45,317 bases of DNA, from assembly GCA_012799935.1 (NCBI GenBank), contig JAAZKG010000089.1, positions 1 to 45,317 on the forward strand. The letters are read 5' to 3'. The stretch is from Erysipelotrichia bacterium. Lineage in GTDB: Bacteria > Bacillota_I > Bacilli_A > Erysipelotrichales > Erysipelotrichaceae. The translations under genes were made by a program, and so were the position numbers. The notes below the pieces were generated by a model. That model did no database searches. It was not told the DNA's origin and saw nothing but the letters and a program-made list of their open reading frames with translations. This document shows, in pieces, positions 35,392 through 42,376 of this stretch (the stretch's first letter is position 1; every line of letters starts with the position of its first letter).

Positions 35392-35895
35392 ATGAATGAA
35401 AAAGAATTATTCCAATCAGTAAACTTTGAATCACCATTTCAAAGTGATAATAGAAATAAAGCAAATAATGATGATGAACTAACCATTATTGGTTCTTCTA
35501 CCGTAATTGAAGGAAAACAAGATAGTAAGATTATTTGTGGTGGCAATATTGAAATTATGGGACAGGTAAAAGGTTTGGTTGATGTTGCTGGCAGTGCTGA
35601 AATTTATGGTACGATTGATGGTCTTGTAAATGCTGAACAATTAACAGTTGAAGAAGGGTCAAAAATTAATGGAGATATTAATTGTCGAACAACCTTATCA
35701 ATCAATGGTGCTGATATTGTTGGTAATATCAAAGCTAAAAATGCTTATATCAATGCCAGTATTAAAGGTAATATTGAAGCAACAAATGACCTTAAGATAG
35801 CTAATAGCAGTGTTATTGAAGGAAACATTGCTACAGGTTCAATAAGCATTGAATCTGGGGCAGTACTTGCTGGAAATCTATTGGTCAAAAAATAA
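35392..35895 (+). CDS. Bactofilin-family polymer-forming cytoskeletal protein (second copy)
   Basis: This 167-residue paralogue of the upstream gene shares the motif NFESPFQSDN in a shorter N-terminal tail. The beta-helix core has IIGSSTVIEGKQDSKIICGG, IMGQVKGLVDVAGSAEIYGT and GNIKAKNAYINASIKGNIEA. The repeat pattern is the same, which points to tandem duplication followed by divergence. Two bactofilins may co-polymerise or form separate filaments. The gene ends at a strong bidirectional terminator. The ribosome binding site is AAGGAG. Confidence 0.88.
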   Translation: MNEKELFQSVNFESPFQSDNRNKANNDDELTIIGSSTVIEGKQDSKIICGGNIEIMGQVKGLVDVAGSAEIYGTIDGLVNAEQLTVEEGSKINGDINCRTTLSINGADIVGNIKAKNAYINASIKGNIEATNDLKIANSSVIEGNIATGSISIESGAVLAGNLLVKK

Positions 35896-35910
35896 GAATT
35901 GATAGTAATA

Positions 35911-35940
35911 AAAAACTCGAGTTTGATTACTCGAGTTTTT
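35911..35940. terminator. Bidirectional terminator
   Basis: A perfect 12-bp stem AAAAACTCGAGT / ACTCGAGTTTTT with a 6-base loop. It separates the bactofilin operon from the convergent TelA operon. Confidence 0.85.
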
Positions 35941-35966
35941 ATATGTGTCTGAAATAGAACCGTATT

Positions 35967-36239
35967 TTACTTTTGTATTTTCTCATTTTCAGTGTTAATA
36001 GATGTTTCTTTTATTTTTGGGTTTTCCATCGTTACACTATAAGGTTTTCTTCCTAAAATCCCATTACCTGGTCTTTTTTGGTGTCTATTATTAGGGCTGA
36101 AAGGTCGGCGTTTGTGATATTTTTTATATACATCACCATCATAAGTTTGACTTAAATGATTAATTGATTTATTTCTACGATACCTAACATAGAGATAAAC
36201 GGCTGTTATTGAACCAAATGCCACCAGAATAGGGGTCAT
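35967..36239 (-). CDS. Small basic single-TM hypothetical protein
   Basis: I do not recognise the family. The 90-residue product has one N-terminal membrane segment (MTPILVAFGSITAVYLYVRY), then a highly basic middle (RRNKSINH, KKYHKRRPFSPNNRHQKRP) and a polar tail. It starts 3 bases after the TelA-like gene, with AAAGGAA before the ATG, so it is co-transcribed with it. A short membrane-anchored basic protein might tether or recruit the TelA protein, but this is inference from position only. Confidence 0.7.
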   Translation of the reverse strand: MTPILVAFGSITAVYLYVRYRRNKSINHLSQTYDGDVYKKYHKRRPFSPNNRHQKRPGNGILGRKPYSVTMENPKIKETSINTENEKIQK

Positions 36240-36242
36240 CTT

Positions 36243-37385
36243 TTAGTTTTCCTTTCTGATTTCTAATAATTTGTTTTTTAATTCGTTTTCTAATTTTCTC
36301 AATTCAATTTCAGCAGCATTTCTTCTGATTCTACCATCAGATTGAATTCTTAATACTTCATCCAAAGTTTCAATTAGAGATCTATTAGTATATTGTAATG
36401 TTTCAATTTCAACAATACTTCTTTCACTTGCTTGTGCTGTCTCAATTGTACCTTGCTTTAATGACTCAGCATTTTTCTTCAATAATTCATTGGTCATCTT
36501 ATCAACAGCAGCTTCTGCATCAATAGCTTCTTTTGCATGAGATAAACCAAGAGCAATAACCATTTGTGATCTCCATAAAGGAATAGTATTGACTAAGGTA
36601 GATTGAATTTTTTCTGCCATTAAAGTGTCATTGTTTTGAATTAATCTAATTTGAGGTGACATTTGAACAGCAATCATTCTAGTCATTTCCAAATCATGAA
36701 TTTTCTTTTCAAAACGATTGATAAGTTGCGCATAATCATTTGCTTTTTGAGCATCTTCAACCAAACCTGTTTCTTGGGCAATAGCTTTTAATTTAGGAAG
36801 TTCCAAATTAACTGCTTGTTCCAATTTCTTTTGCCCAGCAACGATATACATTGTAAGTTCTTTTTTGTTTATTTCGTTTTTATCGTAAAGTTCATCTAAA
36901 ATAGCGATATCTTTTAAGAGTGTAATTTGATGTTCTTCTAATAAAGTGCAAATCTTATTAACATTAATATCGACTTTATCATAATTAGCTTTTAAAGCTG
37001 CTATTTTATTTTTCCCTTTTCGAAAAAAACCTTTTAATCCTTTTGATTCTCCTTCTGCATCAAAATCTTTTAATTCGACAACCAAATCAGAAATCATACC
37101 GCCAATTTGACCTAAGTCTTTAGTTCTAATATTTTCTAAAGTAGTTGTTGAGAAATTAGAGATTTTCTTTTGTGAATTAGCTCCATAGCTCATAATAACA
37201 TCAGTATCTGTAATATCGATTTTTTCTGCAAATTCATCAACCATTTTAATTTCTTCTTCAGATAAAGTTGATAAATCTAGTTTTGCTGGAACAATTTTTT
37301 CTGTTTCAATGGTTTCAGTTACTACTTGTTGTTGAGCCTGTTCATTTTTTGGGTCTAAAGTTAAGACAATTTTTTCTTGATCCAT
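36243..37385 (-). CDS. TelA/YaaN family (toxic anion resistance) protein
   Basis: The 380-residue, largely helical cytoplasmic protein has the TelA family core. Its signature is RMIAVQMSPQIRLIQNNDTL, followed by LVNTIPLWRSQMVIALGLSH. An earlier conserved block is FRKGKNKIAALKANYDKV. Family members (TelA, YaaN, YceH) were linked to tellurite or antibiotic stress, but their molecular action is unknown. In Bacillus subtilis yaaN is next to xpaC. Here the two are about 4 kb apart on the same strand. The N-terminal 40 residues are charged and probably disordered. The ribosome binding site is GGAGG. Confidence 0.88.
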   Translation of the reverse strand: MDQEKIVLTLDPKNEQAQQQVVTETIETEKIVPAKLDLSTLSEEEIKMVDEFAEKIDITDTDVIMSYGANSQKKISNFSTTTLENIRTKDLGQIGGMISDLVVELKDFDAEGESKGLKGFFRKGKNKIAALKANYDKVDINVNKICTLLEEHQITLLKDIAILDELYDKNEINKKELTMYIVAGQKKLEQAVNLELPKLKAIAQETGLVEDAQKANDYAQLINRFEKKIHDLEMTRMIAVQMSPQIRLIQNNDTLMAEKIQSTLVNTIPLWRSQMVIALGLSHAKEAIDAEAAVDKMTNELLKKNAESLKQGTIETAQASERSIVEIETLQYTNRSLIETLDEVLRIQSDGRIRRNAAEIELRKLENELKNKLLEIRKEN

Positions 37386-37421
37386 ATTTTAATCCTCCAT
37401 TTTTCATAAATCACTAAATTT

Positions 37422-37430
37422 ATTATATCA
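37422..37430 (-). promoter_or_regulatory. Extended -10 promoter of the TelA-like gene
   Basis: On the minus strand TGA precedes TATAAT (37422-37427), with no good -35. It is about 40 bases before the TelA start. Confidence 0.55.
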
Positions 37431-37569
37431 TAACTAATTAAATAGTATCATCCCTTAAATGATAAGTAAGTTTAACTTTTGGTAAAAAATAGATAAATTT
37501 TCTGTAAAGATAATTAAATCTTTTTACACAATACGAATTGTAATAAAACTAACTAATTTAAAACATAAA

Positions 37570-37578
37570 TGATATAAT
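37570..37578 (+). promoter_or_regulatory. Extended -10 promoter of the lipoprotein gene
   Basis: TGA followed by TATAAT (37573-37578), with a weak -35. The lipoprotein gene begins about 90 bases downstream, so its leader is longer than most in this window. Confidence 0.5.
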
Positions 37579-37670
37579 AAGTGCATAAATAAATATTAAT
37601 AATAAAAAGAGCTAAACATTTAAATGATGTTGTTTTTTTAAAAGTATTTTAAGAAAGGGAAAGATAAGAA

Positions 37671-38525
37671 ATGAAAAAAACACTAATTTTAATTTTTACT
37701 TTATTACTGATGATTGCAATTACTGCATGTAAAAAAGATGTTAAACCAGATAACAATAACGATAATGAAATTGTTTTTTCTGAATTTGTTGCTATAGAAA
37801 ATGAAAACTGTTCTATCAAAATTCAAGAAATTAATCTTGATGATCCATTAACATTTATATTCAAAGCAGAATTTGAAAACAAATCTGCTGATAAAACTTA
37901 TGTTTTTTATACAGAAAGTGTATCTATTAATGGTGTTCAATGTGATCCTTATTTTTCAGTTGAAGTAAAAGCAGGAGAAAAAGCTAGTTATAGCATTGAT
38001 TTACTTGCAGAAGAACTTGTCAATAATGGTATTGGTGATTTCACTGATATTAAAATTACCTTCCGTGTTTATGATAACGATGATTGGCATTCAGATCCTG
38101 TTGTATATGAAACAATTCATATCTATCCTTATGGGGAGGATAAAGCTGTTACCTTCATTAGAAAATCTCAGCCAAAGGACAATGTAATAATAGATAATGA
38201 ATATGCTAAGGTGATTGTAACAGGTTATGATCCTAAAGGAGTGCATGGTTATACCATCAATCTGTTTTTGATTAATAAAACCAATAATTTAGTGATGTTT
38301 TCTATTGAAGAACTATATGTTAATGGATATCAGATTGATTACTATTACTCTTTATCAGTTTCTGGTGAAAACAGTTCATTTAGCTACATATTTTTTCCTA
38401 AAGAAGTATTAGAAGAAAAGAGTATTGATAAAATCAAAACAATAGAAATGATTTTTAAAGCATACAATATTAACAATCTTACAAGCATTCTTTATGTAAA
38501 TGAAACAATTTATTTAAAACCATAA
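37671..38525 (+). CDS. Lipoprotein with two repeated domains
   Basis: The 284-residue product has a lipoprotein signal peptide with lipobox ITAC and lipidated Cys20, then a short Asn/Asp-rich linker. Two domains of about 110 residues follow (about 45-155 and 165-284). They share a common plan: a short strand (NCSIKIQEI / EYAKVIVTGY), a longer strand pair ending in a SVSING / ELYVNG turn, a SYSIDLL / SFSYIFF strand, and a final DIKITFRVYD / TIEMIFKAYN followed by ETIHIYP / ETIYLKP. They look like duplicated immunoglobulin-like domains. No enzyme motif was seen. It sits opposite the flanking minus-strand genes, with its own promoter and terminator, between TelA and the AAA+ gene. Confidence 0.82.
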   Translation: MKKTLILIFTLLLMIAITACKKDVKPDNNNDNEIVFSEFVAIENENCSIKIQEINLDDPLTFIFKAEFENKSADKTYVFYTESVSINGVQCDPYFSVEVKAGEKASYSIDLLAEELVNNGIGDFTDIKITFRVYDNDDWHSDPVVYETIHIYPYGEDKAVTFIRKSQPKDNVIIDNEYAKVIVTGYDPKGVHGYTINLFLINKTNNLVMFSIEELYVNGYQIDYYYSLSVSGENSSFSYIFFPKEVLEEKSIDKIKTIEMIFKAYNINNLTSILYVNETIYLKP

Positions 38526-38620
38526 AAGTAACAATCCAATAACTGATATTTTAAAGTTAATGATAAATGATAATGTAATAATATATAAAAAGAAAATATT
38601 TGTACTGATTAAGATATAAA

Positions 38621-38652
38621 AAAAGGTGATTAATCTTTGCAAATCACCTTTT
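38621..38652. terminator. Bidirectional terminator
   Basis: An 11-bp stem AAAAGGTGATT / AATCACCTTTT with a 10-base loop lies between the convergent lipoprotein and AAA+ genes. Confidence 0.75.
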
Positions 38653-38700
38653 AACTTATTTGTTTAAAATATAAAGTTTTTTAATGCTTATAAAAGTAGT

Positions 38701-40749
38701 TTAATTTAGAATTTCTTTTTCAATTATTTTGTCAAAATCTTCTAGAGTTAATAGATCAATTTGTGCATTATCATCGTTTAGAATTCTAGTTGACTGATAT
38801 CTAATTGCTTCTTCGATAACATTTCTAGATAGACGTCCATTACCGCTTCTTACTGAATCATTTTCTTGAACTTTAGTAAAATAATCAGTTAATGGCAGTT
38901 TGACTTCATCAGCAACTTTATAACCTTTGCTTTTGGCATTAATCATCGCAATATCATATAATTCTTGCCCGGTATAATCAGGGAATTCAATTTGATTAGG
39001 GAATCTTGATTTTAATCCTGAGTTAGATTCTAAGAAATCTTGCATTTCTCTAGTATAGCCAGCCAAGATAACGATAAGATCTTCTCTATTATCTTCCATC
39101 GCTTTTACTAAGGTATCGATACATTCTAAGCCAAAAGAGTCGTTAGTACCACGATATAATGAGTAAGCTTCATCGATAAATAGGATACCACCCATGGCAG
39201 ATTTGATTACCTGCATGGTTAGTGGAGCAGTATGACCAACATATTTACCTACTAAATCGCTTCTGCTTACTTCAATTAATTGTCCATTACTTAAAACACC
39301 AATCGCTTTTAAGTATTTGGCTAAAAGTCTGGCGATAGTTGTTTTCCCAGTTCCTGGATTACCAGTAAAAATCATATGCTTACTTACTTCAGTAGTTGAC
39401 AAGCCTTCTTTTTGTCTAAGTTTTTGTGCTGCATAGAAGTCTTGTAAAGATAAAATATATTCTTTGATAGTTGTTAAACCAACAATATTATCAAGTTCTT
39501 TTTGGACTTCCTCCATCGCATTATCAATTACTTTTGGCAGATACTGTTGAAGTTGTTTATCATTGATAAATAACTCGTTTTCCTGATAATGTAAATTAAT
39601 ATCGACAGTTTCAGTTATCTTTTCTGATAATTTGTATTCTGATAAACCACCATAGATTTTATCAAACAGATTGATTAAAAATTCAACATTTTCTGAGCGA
39701 TATTGATTTTTAATATAATCAACTAAATTATCATCACAATTAATATTGATATTTAAATTAGTTAAACATCTTAGTTTGAAACCTTCTAATTTAGAAGGGT
39801 AGATTTCAACGATGTCATCTTTAGATAGTTTATTGGTGTATAAAGAATCTGAGATAGTATTGATAAATCTAGATCCAACGACATTCAATAGTTTATTTGT
39901 TCTTAGGGTTGTAATAAAGATTAAATATTTACCTTTGAAGTTTAACTCTGAAACAGTATTTTTAACTAGTGAAGTAGTTGCTTCAACCAATTGCTTGTTA
40001 TTTAAAATATAACGTTTATTTAGTGAAAGTTTGCCCTCGACAAGAATTTCTTCAATATAACCCAAATATGAAGGACTAACAGAATCAATATTATCAAATA
40101 CAATGATTTGACTATTATTAATTGCTCCATATAGGTCAATGATGAAGTTGTTTTCATCTTCTTTACCGGCATATTTTAATAAATCAATTAAAAATACCCT
40201 GCTATTAGATAGAATGTTTGTTTCCAGTAGCAGTTTGCCCATTTGTTCGATAGAACTGTGTCTGCCAGTAAAGTTTTCTCCAGTAATTAGAATGCCAGCA
40301 TTTAAACCACTTAATTGTTGACCCATAATAAAAGGACGTTTAAAAGCACGACATAATGAAGAAATATAATTTTCTTGTTTTTTTACTAACGAATTTAACT
40401 TGCCTTCAATATATTCAAATTTCGAATTTAATTCTGCTTGATTTTCTACGATGTTAATAGTACTGACTTGTTCAATAGGAAATTCAGTTCCAAAATCATC
40501 TTTAATCGATTGTTTTAAAGAACCCATATCCAAATCAACACTATAGATTTGATCCATTAATGTTTCTGTTTGTTGTTTGATTTTGTCACTATTTTCCTTT
40601 AATCTTTGTAACTCTTCGCTTAATGGTTCATTAGTAAAAGGGTTGTTTTTTAATATTGCGATATCAGATTCTGTCAATGTTCTTTTAGGAGCATCTTTAC
40701 CTAAAATCTGTTCATAAAGCAATTCTCGTTCTGTTTTCTTTTTTGACAT
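38701..40749 (-). CDS. Tandem AAA+ ATPase (CbbX/SpoVK-like) with a degenerate first module
   Basis: The 682-residue protein has a helical N-terminus (about 1-135). A first AAA-like module follows (about 140-310), with GENFTGRHS (157-165) in place of Walker A and VFDN at Walker B, so it probably does not hydrolyse ATP. The second module (about 415-675) is a CbbX/SpoVK-type AAA+ with GNPGTGKTTIAR (463-474), GILFIDEAYSL (521-531), the LAGYTREM sensor region and arginine finger Arg582 in SRFPNQIEF. CbbX-type ATPases remodel protein substrates. Its start is 2 bases after the stop of the 176-residue gene, so the two are translated together with the XpaC gene. The substrate is unknown. No Rubisco or sporulation gene is nearby. 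Confidence 0.88.
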   Translation of the reverse strand: MSKKKTERELLYEQILGKDAPKRTLTESDIAILKNNPFTNEPLSEELQRLKENSDKIKQQTETLMDQIYSVDLDMGSLKQSIKDDFGTEFPIEQVSTINIVENQAELNSKFEYIEGKLNSLVKKQENYISSLCRAFKRPFIMGQQLSGLNAGILITGENFTGRHSSIEQMGKLLLETNILSNSRVFLIDLLKYAGKEDENNFIIDLYGAINNSQIIVFDNIDSVSPSYLGYIEEILVEGKLSLNKRYILNNKQLVEATTSLVKNTVSELNFKGKYLIFITTLRTNKLLNVVGSRFINTISDSLYTNKLSKDDIVEIYPSKLEGFKLRCLTNLNININCDDNLVDYIKNQYRSENVEFLINLFDKIYGGLSEYKLSEKITETVDINLHYQENELFINDKQLQQYLPKVIDNAMEEVQKELDNIVGLTTIKEYILSLQDFYAAQKLRQKEGLSTTEVSKHMIFTGNPGTGKTTIARLLAKYLKAIGVLSNGQLIEVSRSDLVGKYVGHTAPLTMQVIKSAMGGILFIDEAYSLYRGTNDSFGLECIDTLVKAMEDNREDLIVILAGYTREMQDFLESNSGLKSRFPNQIEFPDYTGQELYDIAMINAKSKGYKVADEVKLPLTDYFTKVQENDSVRSGNGRLSRNVIEEAIRYQSTRILNDDNAQIDLLTLEDFDKIIEKEILN

Positions 40750-40751
40750 AA

Positions 40752-41282
40752 TTATTTACCAACCTTATTAGCTAATTCTGCCAGTTTTGCCAGTTTTGAA
40801 TTGTTTAAAATCTTTTTCATCATTAACAAAGCATCGTAATAACCTCTTAAATAATCATCAGTGTTAGATGTTCTGACTTTATTTTTATAGGTAGCCATAT
40901 CAACACTGACTTGTTGGTCAAAGGCTTTTAAAGAATTTTGATGTTTTTTAATTTCTTCTAAGTAATAAGTAATAGCTTTTTGATAGCCTTCTTTTTTGCT
41001 TTCAGGATATTTATCATAAACAATATTTTCTAGGCAATTAACAATATGCAGGTATCTAGAACTGTACTTAGCATTTTCAACAGTTCTGCTAATATGTGGC
41101 ACAACAGTTTTATAGTTTGTTGTCGAATAGACATTACCTCGTTTAGTTGTTTTCTTTTGAGTGCCTAATACACTGTCATTAATTGTTTTTTCAAATTCAT
41201 AAAGACTTTGATCAACAAAATCACCATTATTTAATTTGGCTAACATTTCATCCAGTGATTCACTCCAAGGTTTTTCACTCAT
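40752..41282 (-). CDS. Hypothetical protein between XpaC and AAA+ genes
   Basis: I do not recognise this 176-residue family. It is soluble, mostly helical and charged, with no signal peptide or membrane segment. Notable parts are the central VVPHISRTVENAKYSSRYLH, a helix YYLEEIKKHQNSLKAFDQQ and a C-terminal YLRGYYDALLMMKKILNNS. It lies between an XpaC-like membrane protein (3 bases upstream) and the tandem AAA+ ATPase (2 bases downstream), so a role as an adaptor between the two is possible but only inferred. The ribosome binding site AGGAGGG is inside the end of the XpaC gene. Confidence 0.75.
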   Translation of the reverse strand: MSEKPWSESLDEMLAKLNNGDFVDQSLYEFEKTINDSVLGTQKKTTKRGNVYSTTNYKTVVPHISRTVENAKYSSRYLHIVNCLENIVYDKYPESKKEGYQKAITYYLEEIKKHQNSLKAFDQQVSVDMATYKNKVRTSNTDDYLRGYYDALLMMKKILNNSKLAKLAELANKVGK

Positions 41283-41285
41283 AGT

Positions 41286-42278
41286 TTATCCCTCCTGATT
41301 CTGTAATTCATCTACTAGACCATCTTTTTTCAAGATTGATTCTAGTGTACGCATATCAACATTTAACTCAGTATAGTAATCTTCAACTAAAGAACTAGAG
41401 ATTGTATTCAAAGCTCCATTAATTAAAACGGTAGTTTTTAATAAACGGTCTTCACTGTTTTTAAAATCAGCAGTATTATTCACGTTAATTGATAAGCGTT
41501 TATAGTTGCTGACAATATCAGTTAACATTGGTAAATAGTATTGATATAATTTAATAGTTTTATTTTTACTGTCAGTAAATTCATCTTCAATTTTCTTAAT
41601 AGATTGTAAATGATGAATTGTTTCTTCCAAACCTTTAGTAACTTGTTGGTTTTCAATACCATCTTTAAGTTGTGATAATTCTTTAATATAGAAAGCACAG
41701 TCTTTGTCAAATGTTTTAACAATTTCTTTTTGAATTTCTTCAACAACTTGAGTTTCAGATAAGTTTTTGTTATTTAGGTATTTATTAATTAGATTTGATA
41801 AGGAATTGAAAGAATTAGGGTAAGCATTAAAATAATCCTTTAATGAACCAATATATTCTTCACGCATATAAATGTCGATGGTATCTAATGAGATATCATT
41901 TTTATCTGTTATAACTAAATAGGTTTCATCATCAATGTTGAGTTGTTGATTCTTTTCAAAGAATTTTTCAATTTTTCTTAATAGTTTTTTATGTGAGATA
42001 GTAGGAGTGGCTGTGCTAGCAACAGTATTTGAAGTACTTTTGCCTTTTCTTTTTTTGATTGCATCGACAATAAGTTTGATGCCTATCGCAATAAAGATAA
42101 ATGGCGCAATTAAAAACCCACCTATCAGTAGTAATGGAAAGATAATTTCAAAGAAAATACCAATCAATCCAAAAGCACCTCCAAAAACCAATTCAGCAAG
42201 ACCTGAAAAAACACTTATAAATAAAATGAATGCAATCAGTGCGCCAGGTCCACTATCACGTCTTCTATTTCTAGCCAT
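41286..42278 (-). CDS. XpaC-like membrane protein (5-bromo-4-chloroindolyl phosphate hydrolysis family)
   Basis: The 330-residue product begins with a basic segment and two close membrane helices (about 12-70). A Ser/Thr-rich linker follows, then a long helical cytoplasmic region. The C-terminal 120 residues match the XpaC family: KTIKLYQYYLPMLTDIVSNY, then ALNTISSSLVEDYYTELNVD and LESILKKDGL. XpaC was named for a phosphatase phenotype in Bacillus subtilis, but its function is unknown; there xpaC is next to the TelA-family gene yaaN. The gene heads the three-gene operon with the 176-residue protein and the AAA+ ATPase. The ribosome binding site is GGGAGG. Confidence 0.82.
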   Translation of the reverse strand: MARNRRRDSGPGALIAFILFISVFSGLAELVFGGAFGLIGIFFEIIFPLLLIGGFLIAPFIFIAIGIKLIVDAIKKRKGKSTSNTVASTATPTISHKKLLRKIEKFFEKNQQLNIDDETYLVITDKNDISLDTIDIYMREEYIGSLKDYFNAYPNSFNSLSNLINKYLNNKNLSETQVVEEIQKEIVKTFDKDCAFYIKELSQLKDGIENQQVTKGLEETIHHLQSIKKIEDEFTDSKNKTIKLYQYYLPMLTDIVSNYKRLSINVNNTADFKNSEDRLLKTTVLINGALNTISSSLVEDYYTELNVDMRTLESILKKDGLVDELQNQEG

Positions 42279-42299
42279 GGTATACCTCCCATTTAGAAT

Positions 42300-42308
42300 A
42301 TTATAACA
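42300..42308 (-). promoter_or_regulatory. Extended -10 promoter of the XpaC-AAA+ operon
   Basis: On the minus strand TGT precedes TATAAT (42300-42305). It is about 20 bases before the XpaC start and back-to-back with the uvrA promoter. Confidence 0.55.
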
Positions 42309-42344
42309 TTTTTACTGTATACATTATATATTATTTTCAGTTTA

Positions 42345-42353
42345 TGATAAAAT
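42345..42353 (+). promoter_or_regulatory. Extended -10 promoter of uvrA
   Basis: TGA followed by TAAAAT (42348-42353). The uvrA start is 23 bases downstream. No LexA-like CGAACNNNNGTTCG box was seen in this gap. Confidence 0.5.
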
Positions 42354-42376
42354 AGAAAGGTGTGAAAGAGGTTATT

